DNA of 64,000 bases, from the NCBI RefSeq assembly GCF_964204645.1, contig NC_134033.1, positions 14,386,155 to 14,450,154 on the forward strand. The letters are read 5' to 3'. Shown here piece by piece: positions 1 to 10,500 of this stretch. The DNA is from Tubulanus polymorphus. Its lineage: Eukaryota; Nemertea; Palaeonemertea; Tubulaniformes; Tubulanidae. Numbering within the stretch: the stretch's first letter is position 1; the number at the start of each line of letters is the position of its first letter. Both the position numbers and the translations under genes were made by a program. The notes beneath the pieces are model-generated. The model made no database searches. It saw nothing but the letters and a program-made list of their open reading frames with translations, and was not told the origin of the DNA.

Positions 1-369
1 CCACCTCTATCATATTAGATGCTCAAAATCATCCTTTTAAGGCTTTGGTCTACACAGAAGCCTTCATTTTTCTCTTTATATGATTTTTTTCCGTTGAAAC
101 ATTTTTCAAGTGGGACGACGTTATATACGCATCGTCCGAACTATCAATTGTGTGATGGCGCTGATCACACACGCGATTAACTTCTAATATGACGTGTCTG
201 TCGAAATAATCATGAAATAATCATGAAATTATGGTTAATACGAAATTCGGTTAGTTTTATTTTCCCACGGACATCGAACTAACGGGGTTTGACTGTATAT
301 CCTAATATTCACGTCGCGAAATAGCAACTGATTATGAATTTATTCAGATCGTATGCCTCGTTATTGTAG

Positions 370-577
370 ATTACACATTAACCATTCACGGAGGATCAGA
401 TCCTACAGCGTCTAAATGCAGACTGCCTTTCATGTACCTAAATACCGAATATAAGGTTTGTCTCTCCTACCACGGCGAGGAGCCTTGGTGCGGGACAACT
501 TACAACTTTGACGTCGACAAAAAATGGGCGTACTGTAAAGGTAAGCCGGTTATTATGCCATTTTGATTAATTGGAGT

Positions 578-622
<45 letters not shown>

Positions 623-1161
623 AATAATAATAATAATAATAATGATTTGATAATAATGTATTTTCCGCGTTAACTCTCGGAAGGACTGCAGCACAAATAA
701 GTAATGAAAGTAATTGAAATTAAAAATAATGAAAATCGTGATGAATTTGATTCAGATGATTAGCGAAATGAAGAAAACTTTTTTGGGGAAATCACGAGAT
801 TGAAAATTAAGCTGAACATAACTTTTTGCCAATTTGAAGATTCGAATTGAATTGAGCGTCAACCAGTCTATTCCAAATATTGTCAACTCAATTATTGTCT
901 CATTGCCATACAACCGGTATTGAAAGTCATCAAATGAAAAAGAAGAGTCATAAAATGTTATCGATTAAAAAATAGATGTTTTAAATGTTATTTTGAAACG
1001 CAGATATATCAATCGTAGTACACATCGTCTCTACGACCTTGATTATAAGGCATAGTAGTTTTGTAACGGTTTTAACGGCGCCAAAATACCAATTCTGTGC
1101 ATCGTACTAATCGAGAGTGTTTATTTGTATTACAGCAACACGTTCCGACACCGTCAGATAA
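370..1161 (+). CDS. 3' end of a gene with a fibronectin type II domain
   Basis: The exon at 370-540 follows a TAG acceptor and ends at a GTAAG donor. It encodes about 57 residues with the fibronectin type II signature: Cys followed by an x-L-P-F-x-Y segment, a second Cys after a Tyr, then E-P-W-C-G-T-T-Y-N-F-D and a final W-A-Y-C. Such domains bind collagen or other extracellular ligands in secreted or membrane proteins. The exon leaves one base over. An acceptor at 1131-1135 opens a short exon at 1136-1161 that restores the frame (GCA) and reaches TAA after nine residues, so I propose it as the last exon. Upstream exons lie outside the window or were not recognised. The domain call is firm; the terminal exon is less certain. 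Confidence 0.7.
577..645. repeat. (TAA)n microsatellite
   Basis: An almost pure TAA trinucleotide run with one CTAA interruption, in the intron after the fibronectin type II exon. The rest of that intron (645-1130) shows nothing else I can name. Confidence 0.95.
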
Positions 1162-1267
1162 ACCTCCTGACGATATACATGTATATTCAAGCAAGGAACG
1201 CTAAACGAATTCATTATCTTCTATATCCATCTTATATGTATCGGTAATCCAGTCAAAGTCCGTTTTA

Positions 1268-1326
1268 ATGCCATCCTCCTTTTGATTAACCCATTGTTCA
1301 CTTAACGCCAACATTTTTCAGAGAGA
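1268..1326. repeat. Dispersed repeat, copy 1 (copy 2 at 2402-2453)
   Basis: The segment containing cattgttcac and aacgccaacatttttcag occurs here and again at about 2402-2453 with a few differences; the similarity seems to extend to a second patch near 2480-2510. The stretch 1162-2129 is otherwise intergenic with no gene I can support. Copy 2 lies in the first intron of the next gene. Confidence 0.6.
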
Positions 1327-2129
1327 AACATTTTCTCAAATTCCGATGAGATACTATTCGTTATACGTAGCGCCACTTCCGTTATTTCGCAATGTTTTCC
1401 ATTGGTCCTATCGGTACATTGGACAGTAGTATTTTGACGGATTTATACTGCATATTCAAATATTCCGTGGAAAAATAAAATTTATCTTTTTCGCATTGAA
1501 TGAGATTTCTTGTTTTTTTTTCTGGGAACTTATATCGCGACCTAAACGATGTAAATTTTGAGTTGCGTAACGCAGATATCGTAGCTTTAAATAGTGCGAG
1601 CATTGAATGGATTTCCAAATTTGAGTCTTGCCTGATAGTTATTTCAGTACCTGGAATGACACTAACGATTATGGGCGGACACAACGTCGCCTCAATCGCC
1701 GAAAATGAATCCTTTTTAACAACATTTGTTTACGTAATATCCACGGTGTACCGGTATCCCATTGGGTTCGCTCGGTGTAAAGATATGCGGCCAGAAATAA
1801 CGAACTTTGGCGCCATTGGACATAGAATGCGCTTGCATATTTAACTATAGGGATGACAATGCTTCGATCGATCGTCGAAAGCATTCAGCTGCAGCCGGCC
1901 TTTTGGTATAGGCCGAAACATTGTATTCGTGGAAATAGACATGTAACGTAACTCTGTGGATATATACACGTATACTACGACGTGACGAGGAGAGACTAGA
2001 AGACGTCATTCATCAGCGACCCATACATAAGAGTTAGTTCCGTTATATATTTTGCTCATGAAATAATATATCATAAGATATAAGACTTTTTGCAATTGAG
2101 AAGTAAGATTTTACTCAATCGACATCGCG

Positions 2130-5100
2130 ATGGACAATCGACGACGTAGCCCTTGTATGGATGAGAATGAGGACGTTTTATCGGATGATGAAAATGATAT
2201 GAAGTGGAAAGAAAACGTTTCCGATGCGGGGTATTCAAGCTGGATGCCTGGTACACCTGATGTAAATACAGGGCGGAACGCGGGCAATGAACAAGGTGGT
2301 GAAACAAACAACGACGATTCTAACAGGTTGAGTAGAACGATCGAGGCAAGGTACGAATTAAACCTCTCGTTGCATAGTACGGACAACGTCCGTTATAGAA
2401 CCATCCTTTTTAATGCCATTGTTCACTCAACGCCAACATTTTTCAGAGAAAAAAAATTGTACCAATCCGACTCAAATTCAATGAAAATACTATTCATTTT
2501 AACGCCATATTTCCATCGGTCCCAACAGAGTGGTATTATGACAGACTTCTTTGCAAGCGATAAAAAATCATCGGGTCCAACCCTTAAGTTTTGTCAGTTA
2601 AATACAAATTCGAATTCAAGTGCTCGAAGTAACTCTCGAGTGGAAGTGGGTCACCAATACGTACGCGAGTAAGTTAAACGTTATGCCTTAATATCCCGCT
2701 GTAGGAAATCGGATATCGTCGAGAGGTGGAATGTTACGTCATTGGGTGAGATCTGTGACACGCAGGACACGATCAAATACACAAGGGGTACGTGCCGGTA
2801 TGGATAGCTTCATGAAATTATAATTGACAAGCGTAACTTCTTTAATTGTATTCTTTATTTTAGGAAATAGGACGACACCTACAAATCAAGGTATTGTATT
2901 CAAGTGAAATTCTTACCCTCAATACAATTCAGATCTGCAGTGATCATAAACAGGTTTCCCAAGCCGCGATCACACGGAGACGATTTGGCCCGGAACATAC
3001 TGGCCCGCACCAAACCCCAATCAAATTTAGTCCGTGCTTAATATAAAGAGCGCGTTCACACTAAAACCACCCCTCGTTACTTGTAATGCGATCAGAACTG
3101 CCCGTGATACAATTTTGTACATAACGGGTCTAACGTTTTTGAGTCAGGTCAAATTTGGTTCTCTTCAAACAGGCACGGATCTATTTGGCTTTGGCAACAG
3201 TGTCACGGTTGGTCCGGGCCTCATTTGGTGCGGATCTGAAATACTCGTGTAATCGCGGCTACAATTCCTATTTCACGTTGTATGATGAGTATAGACTGTG
3301 TCTTAACATCAATGACTTCAATAATATGATAATCAGATAAACACAATATGATATCGATTAATCCGTTCCTATGGAATCTTTCTGATCGGATTGTTTTTAT
3401 CTACCAGGTCGGAGACGGTCGTCGACCGCGCGTAGATCTGGCGACGGGTCGTCGTTCACGTGGCACCCGGTAGTACCGATGAAAGCGCCTCGGCCCGTCG
3501 TACAGTCGGACGAACTGTCGCAGAAGCAACACCGTCAACTGCTCAGCTCTATGGAGAAGAAAGAGACCTATAAACGAAGGAAACGCTACGATTTGTTCTA
3601 TTTCGGACCAACAACATCGGCTGAAATAACTGACAAACTAAACAAAGATGAGATACTGGTAACGTTAATGCAGATTGAAAAGATGATAAGTTTTTCTCGG
3701 TGAAAATGATACTTACCCTCAAGTAATCACCATACCCACAAAGTACAACATCTAAAAAGTTGAGGGATATTTTTCAGAGAAACAGTTGTCTTACCGTTTT
3801 ATTACTGTTTCTCGTGCAATACGGAAAGCTGCCAATAAAAGATATCACTTTTATATGTTCTTTTAGGATATAGAAGCCGATATGACTCTCAACGAAAGAA
3901 ACTTCTGGCCCAGAGAGAGTAATGTTCGTTTCGTACGTGGTATATTATTTCGTTTGAAGAATGAAATTACTGTGAATATCGTTTGTCGAGGTCCGTAGCG
4001 TAGGGCGGGCTGGTGATTCGGGTGGTGGTATAACTTCCGCTGATTTCCGATTTAAAACCCTTTCAGCGCTGACTAGTTAATACCCTATAATGCTAGAGAT
4101 AATTTGGAGATTTTCAAAAATTCCAGCCTAGTGTGTTTCATAACGGGAATACCACTATAATGCGTCTACACCGCGGTGCAGTGTATCGTTAGTTACTAGT
4201 ATTTCACTATGTTTGACACGTGCTGCCATCTTTCAATAGAGATAAATACTAATTTTTAATTACATCAATACACCGCAGTGCAGTGTACTAGCGAAATCTA
4301 TCACTGATTTATACACCGCACTGCGGTGTAGACGCACTGAATGGAAATATCAAGCGGACACGTTACACTTGAGACCATTACAACATTAATGCAAGTATAT
4401 TAGTTTCAAATATTCTTAGGACAGGGCCCCGGACCCCCTTTGGTGCAAACTACGTTAAATGAACCTTCGATTGTATTCTACGGGCCTGGGCGTCTCTACT
4501 TAGTAAAGCTTTCGTTATTTCGTACAGGAAATTCTGGCTCTTCCGCCGTTCAGTGACGACGACTTGAAGAATGCTGAAAACTATTGGAATACGGGAACGC
4601 TCGAATCGAGTACAGCCTCGGATGCGAATGATATGTTGATCGAGCAGTTGATGGAATCCTGCAGAAAATGTACGTATGCCTAAACTGAAATACCAAACTG
4701 ATTTCATCCACGTATATACTGAAGTGGATCTCTCGAATCAGAAGTTCTTTGTGACGCCGTTCCTACGTGTGTTGTTAGAATGCATCTTTCGAATTATCAT
4801 TTCAGTATTTTCCAAGATTCCCGATTCGATCAAGGCTCTTCACGAAAATGTCATTGGGTGTGATATAGAACCTCACGCATGGCATCTGCACATGTTACGC
4901 GTAGACCTTACACGTTTTTGGTCCACCGATGCTCTGATTTGGAACTATACGATGACATACGACAGAGATCTCGTCGGAAATCTTGGCTATTTCGTGCACA
5001 GGTTCGTGAGGTTGACCTCGATGTTGTAGATGTGGAATCATGTTTTACTGTTCGATAACTTTCCCGCATAATACATATACACCAACCTGATTACCTAACT

Positions 5101-7120
5101 ACCCCGTTCACCTAATATCTTCCTGTACCTATTCTCACATGTCTGTCTGACTGCTTGCTTGCCTGACTCCTTACCCACCTATTCACCTATTTGCCTACCT
5201 ATTTACCTACCTATCTGCCTACTTGCCCCAACCCACCTACCTACCTACCTACCTACCTACCTACCCACCTACCAACCACCTACCTACCTACGTACCTACC
5301 TACCTATCTATCTACCTACAACCTATGCCTGCCTGCCTACTTGACCACCCACCTGCCTACCTGCCTACTTACCTACCTACCTACCTACCTACCTACCTAC
5401 TTACCTACCTACCTACCTACCTACCTATCTATCTATCTACCTACTACCTACATGCCTGTCTACTTGACCGCCCGCATGCCCACCTGCCTACCTACCTACC
5501 TAGCATATTCTTCATGTGCATTATTTTGTCTCCTGTCGTGTGGTGTATTCTTTAAGCTACCGTTTAAAAATAAATGTTCACCGTTTCCACCCTACAGGAC
5601 GTTAATGATTCTGAAACACCGACCTCTCACTTTTAAACTTTCACCTGACACGATCCCCGAGATTTATCTCCGGAAGGAAGACATCGAGATGATCGCTACG
5701 GTGAACCTGATGCTTAGGTCGTACAAAAAACACATTCGGGAAGGAAGGTAAAGGAAACGCTCGAAGCTCATCCTGATCCAAATGAGATCGATACCAACAT
5801 TGGCCAAACAAGTCTCGTCTCTCGCTTCTCGAACTCGTAATCTATATTCGACCCAAACTCGGAGATATCACGAGGTTTCGCTTCTTTGCTTGCAGACCTT
5901 CGCACGCAATCGACGACATCTTTTCGTTATCGCGATATGGAAACCAATACCTCGGGGCGAATCGGCCGTGGATATCAATAAAAGCAACATCTGAAAATGA
6001 AAGGTTGCGTTATTATCGAATCAAGCGTAGACCGTTTCATTTCCGCAATTTTTAAACGATTTCTATGTTTTTCAGAAAGAAGGCTGGGACAGTACTCGGT
6101 CTATGCGCGAATATTTGCTTGCTGTTGAGTCTATTGATACTACCGTTTTTGCCGCGCACGGCCGCCGACATTCAGGAACAAATAGGTTTTTCTTGGACCG
6201 ATGACGTCATACCTGACTACATCGTCCCTTATCTAGATTCGAGCTCCAAATTAGAAATCGAAAAAGTAAGCCGGTAGGGTATCTTTAGTGTAACTGTTTC
6301 GTTCCCGGCTGGTGTATCGGGTTTGTAAGGGTCGCAAAATTCAAATCAAACCAAGATTGATCAGTCATTCAAATACTATAAGAAGGACGACAATTCCCTT
6401 TTTCTCCAAGGCCTCGGTTTGACACTCATATTACGATTTCCGAGGTCCTGATGATTTTCGTGTGTCACATTCAGTATTTTGGTCTTAGATAATCATCGAA
6501 TAAATCGAATGAAATTAAGATCGAACGCATTTAGAAACAACTATACCAAACAAGTAGATGAAGCTGATACCAGTATAGAAATACAGTCGTTTCTATATAT
6601 GACAAAATCTTTCATACTTAACTCCCCTAATTCTCTGGCGAGACATATGTAAACGATAGATGCTGAAGTAAGGAATACAAACCTCATCCATACACGCGTC
6701 GTCCCGGACACAATGTTAAAAGCCACATAGACAAACAACTATATACTTTGATTCCGATTTCAAAATCAAACCCCCTGTTTCGCTCCTGGCAGGTGTGTTG
6801 GGTTTGTAAGGGACGCTGACTCAAAAAATCAAACGAAATCTACCAATGAAATAGATAACAGGGTTAATCCCTATTCTTAGATAAAAAAAAGCCAGAAAGC
6901 GTGATTTGAATGAATGCGAATTGAAAACCCGTTAGATAGTCGATTCTTTGAGCGATCGGGTCACTGCTTATTTGTATTCCGCTCGTGTACAGATACGTGC
7001 ATGATTTCTAACTAAGCCCCGTTCAAATCGTTTGTCTAATTTTTTCAGGTTCGTCGATTGTTCCTTCCTCTACGCTTCCCGGACGAAGACGAGACTGAAG
7101 TGAACGTAACTTGTGAATGA
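2130..7120 (+). CDS. Chimeric gene: novel N-terminus plus methionyl-tRNA synthetase C-terminal half
   Basis: Eleven proposed exons: 2130-2350, 2705-2787, 2864-2890, 3408-3658, 3867-3932, 4528-4669, 4806-5001, 5598-5747, 5896-6003, 6076-6265, 7049-7120. All junctions have GT..AG ends and matching phases, giving 502 codons including TGA. Residues 1 to about 263 are hydrophilic, acidic at the start, and unrecognised. From about 264 the protein follows cytosolic MetRS: a degenerate KMSKS loop (F-S-K-I), then I-E-P-H-A-W, then N-L-G-Y-F-V-H-R, then I-P-E-I, then Y-G-N-Q-Y and R-P-W, then A-G-T-V-L-G-L-C-A-N-I and P-F-L-P-R-T-A. The conserved Asn and the Trp expected to contact the anticodon are present. 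The HIGH motif and Rossmann catalytic domain are absent, so aminoacylation is unlikely. I infer a tRNA-binding paralogue; a decaying duplicate is the alternative. The weakest donors are GTTCGT at 5002 and GTTGCG at 6004. Confidence 0.65.
2957..3262. mobile_element. MITE-like element in an intron
   Basis: The ends are inverted repeats: agccgcgatcacacg at about 2958 and its complement (cgtgtaatcgcggct) at about 3246-3260. The interior of about 300 bp repeats short tgg-cccg and ggtccg pieces and has no coding potential. It sits in the intron between exons 3 and 4 of the MetRS-related gene. Confidence 0.6.
4157..4342. mobile_element. Short fold-back element (MITE) with 25-bp inverted ends
   Basis: The left end, tgcgtctacaccgcggtg, is matched by its complement caccgcagtgcg-type sequence ending tgtagacgca at about 4316-4341. 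A third copy of the core (acaccgcagtgcagtgta) lies inside at about 4272. The element is about 185 bp, in the intron between exons 5 and 6 of the MetRS-related gene. Confidence 0.7.
5159..5510. repeat. (ACCT)n tetranucleotide repeat
   Basis: About 350 bp of imperfect ACCT/ACCC/ATCT units in the intron between exons 7 and 8 of the MetRS-related gene. The Thr-Tyr-Leu-Pro open frames across it are artefacts of the repeat. Confidence 0.95.
6295..6850. repeat. Direct repeats flanking intron sequence
   Basis: Segments at about 6299-6360 (cgttcccggctggtgtatcg, then ggtttgtaagggtcgc) and 6779-6845 (cgctcctggcaggtgtgttg, then ggtttgtaagggacgc) are clearly related and in the same orientation. A similar piece (cgttcccggtcggcagtggg) begins the retrotransposon tail at about 12300. 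They lie in the last intron of the MetRS-related gene and may be fragments of one repeat family. Confidence 0.5.
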
Positions 7121-7520
7121 TGTCAATCGTCATTAAAAAAAAACCTTTAAATGACTTTCCCGGCCTTTCAAATCGATCTACTGATACGGAGACGAAACTC
7201 TATCATTAGCAAACGACATTATTCCATTACGGCGCTTTGTTCACTGCTGCAAAACAATGATTTTTCTCAACTCGCGATTTCACCTGACTATAAAAATAGA
7301 GATTTATTTTTGTCTAATGAAAGTTCTTCGGTTACACGTAAACGCGGAAATTAGTAGAATCCTAATATGGACAGTAACGTCGCTTGAAAAAATTCTTTTT
7401 TTAACAATTATCAATTTCTTCGTACAATTCATTTGCCTTTTATATGTATAACTATAGTTTATCGTACGTGACACGTGAACAGAATGTAAACAACAAGTAT
7501 TTTCAAATGCACATATTATA
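7121..7520. other. Tail-to-tail intergenic spacer
   Basis: AT-rich spacer between the stop of the MetRS-related gene and the stop of the minus-strand sulfotransferase gene. A TTTATT at 7303-7308 reads AATAAA on the minus strand, about 215 bp past the sulfotransferase stop, and is the likely poly(A) signal for that gene. No gene is seen. Confidence 0.5.
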
Positions 7521-10500
7521 TCAGGGCTTCCAGTGAAAATATTTCTGAACGATCGACTTCAAGGATTCGGACCAAGATGGATGTTCTTTCACATCCGTAT
7601 AGTTAAACATCAATAAATCAGTTTCGTAAACTTTACTGAGTCTGTGAATCGATCTCAGAGGAACGTCCTGATAAAATCGTTTCATTTTATTCGCCGTTCG
7701 TTTCGTGTCTGGAATGCCGAAGGTTTTCGCTAGTTGCGGTTTTATGTTCAACCAGTCTAGTATGACTGCTACGTCATCGCCTAGGGAATCCCCGTATCGG
7801 GCGATGACGTCGTAGTCTACGTAACAGGGGTGGCACAGATCTTGGTAGGTGCGCCAATGACGGTCCAGCGGAATACGCTTACGGTACGAATCGATGACGA
7901 ATCGCAGGAACTCGCGGAAGGAAACCCCGCGACCGGTTTTCAAGTCTAGTTCGTTCGGTTTCGTGCGATAGGTCCGTATGATGTAACGCCCGAATTTCTG
8001 CAGGAAGTAACGATCGTGCGATCTGGCCGTGAATTTATCCAGATACGTCGATAGGAGGCGCTCGAGTGGGTTGCGCACGACCATGAATTTGAAGTAGGTG
8101 CTGATGCGAGTATGGCGCTGGAGTGGCGTGTACGCGCCCAGATTTCGTAGGGAGTTCGTGTAGCGTCCATTGTGGACGTTAGCGCGGTCGATTCGCGAAA
8201 GATTAGCGGCGTTGATTTTACCGCTCGAGTGCAATAAGGTCCATTTCCAATTCGTCGAGCCGACCTTGGGGATCTCGCAGTACATGACCTTGTTCACGTC
8301 ATCTACTAGAATATGTCTCAGTGAATTTCCTCCTGTAAGATGAAGATAAGAACAAAATGTTGTATATTCCGGTTAAATTTCTGGATAGGACTAATAGCTT
8401 TTTATTTTCAAGTATCAATTTCTCACGATACACAATATCTACGTACCTGGCAGTTTCGTTCGCGGGCTGCTCCGCAGTTTACCGCAAATCGTTGACACTA
8501 GGTGTCGCCTTTCTCTGTATACTTGCTCGCGGCCTCGGAAAGAGTGCTTCATCATGTTCACCGCATTCAGATCAGTTCCCTGAAGAAGATTTTCATATAT
8601 ACGATTGCATGTTAGGCTAAACGGAACCTGAATCTTTGAAAAGAAAAGACGCGACTTCAGTTTCGTCATTAGAGAACTACCGAACTTGATATATAAGATA
8701 CCATTGCTTCAAAAGAGCAATGATGAGGCTAAAGAGGTTGATACCTTGTTTCTCTTTTCGGCTGAGCTAAAAAGCTGACCCGGCTGGCTGCATGTACCCT
8801 GTGCATGGTGTTTTTTTTTTCTAAATCTTGATCAAGCTAATCATAACAGACCCGGCAGCTAAAGAAATGAACAGTAATACATTCTATCGCAGTTTAGAAA
8901 ATGACCCGGCCGATTAGGAGAATCGAGGTATCATGTTTTAGAGCACCAGCCTAATCGTTTGTTTTATTATGCATCTCTTCCATTTGTTGATACAGGTATA
9001 TACGCATAGACCTGCACCACTTGTATTGACGTGCGCGGGTTAATCATACTGGAAAGCGCAGGTTGCAAACAAACCCCGCACAAAATCGGTCGGACGCCGG
9101 GTTTGCACCGGTACCGGTGAAACGCAACACGGCGGCGGTAATTTAGGAGGAGAAACTTTCGTTTTTTTTGTCTGTTACGGCGGTTGAACAGCTGGGTTAC
9201 AGCCACGAACATGTTCAGCGCCGCCGCTGTAACAGGAAACTGAAGAATGCGCAGCCATCCATCACTAAAAGATGTACCGCGCTCGTCGAGATCGTGATGT
9301 TTTAATGTGTTGTTACGAATTGAACTCTATTCTCTATCGTCTAATGAAATGTCTCAATCAATATCACACTACAAGTGCCGGATATATTGGACGGTTCTGA
9401 AAGCTAGGATTGAGCTATAAGATGATGCTCACAACCCTAAGAGTTAAATCCTTTTAAATAAACAACTTGAATAAACTAGTGAACACATCTTTGACTTTAA
9501 CCCTGGGAATTTGAATTCGACCACAGAACTGGCAGAATACCGCAAATTGATTTTCATTCGAAAAATCTAATTTATAAGTTTGAATGTGATGCTAGCAATG
9601 ATGGTGGACCTTTCTTCGAGAAGGGTGTGTGCAAGAATCCATGCTAAGACAACATCCCGTCTTTTGGGTAGTAGGCCTCGATCTAGCCCTGTGGGTAAGT
9701 GCTAGCTTCCCTCCCTTCGTCAAGACTCGCTGTTCCTGGGGTGTTATACATATAAACTACAAACAGCCAGGCCTAACCTGCATGGAAAACACAGTAATCT
9801 CTTCATAAAAAAAAGACAAAATGAAATCATCCACTTGTTGCAAGTTAGATTTATATACATTAACAAAGCCGATCCGTGAAACCTCTTGATAATATACCGA
9901 ATTGTTGTTTACCTAAAAACGTATATATCTGTATCTACGGTGTCGACATGAGGGTAATGACTGTTTGCTAGAGGCTCTAGGTTGTATTTACCTCTGAAAC
10001 TAGACGATAAACCGCGTCCACGATAAAACATATCAGTAGACAGAAAAACAAATAACAAATACACCGCGAAATATATAGCACAACATCGAGATTGAGATAG
10101 AGAAATACGCTTCGAGATGGAGGAAAAAGAAAGGGGGGAGAGGAAGGGAATGAGGATAAAATGCCGCGATCGCGAATCGAAATAGACAACAACGGAGAAA
10201 ATAGAACTCGATATTTCCCACGGTTCATGAGGACGAAACGTTGTCGTTGTGCGTGTCAGATGGTGTTCTTCTTTCATCGCCGTTTTGTACACGGTTCTAC
10301 CCGCGTGATAATGTCAAACGTCAATTTAGCGTCTCGGTGTCGACTTTCTGATTCTGTGTTGTCCTCGTAACGTCAGTTCTTTCATCAGTTGATGAAGATG
10401 AAAATCGCTCGACGTCTGCGCTCGGTCGCCTGTCCTAACGCGAACCACCTTGCATGAACTGCAGGGATGAGATCGATGTTTGGCAAGATTTTCAGATTTT

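Noticed and set aside
5159-5751. Long Thr-Tyr-Leu-Pro open frames
   Set aside because: Produced by the ACCT repeat in three frames; only 5598-5747 at the end is a real exon.
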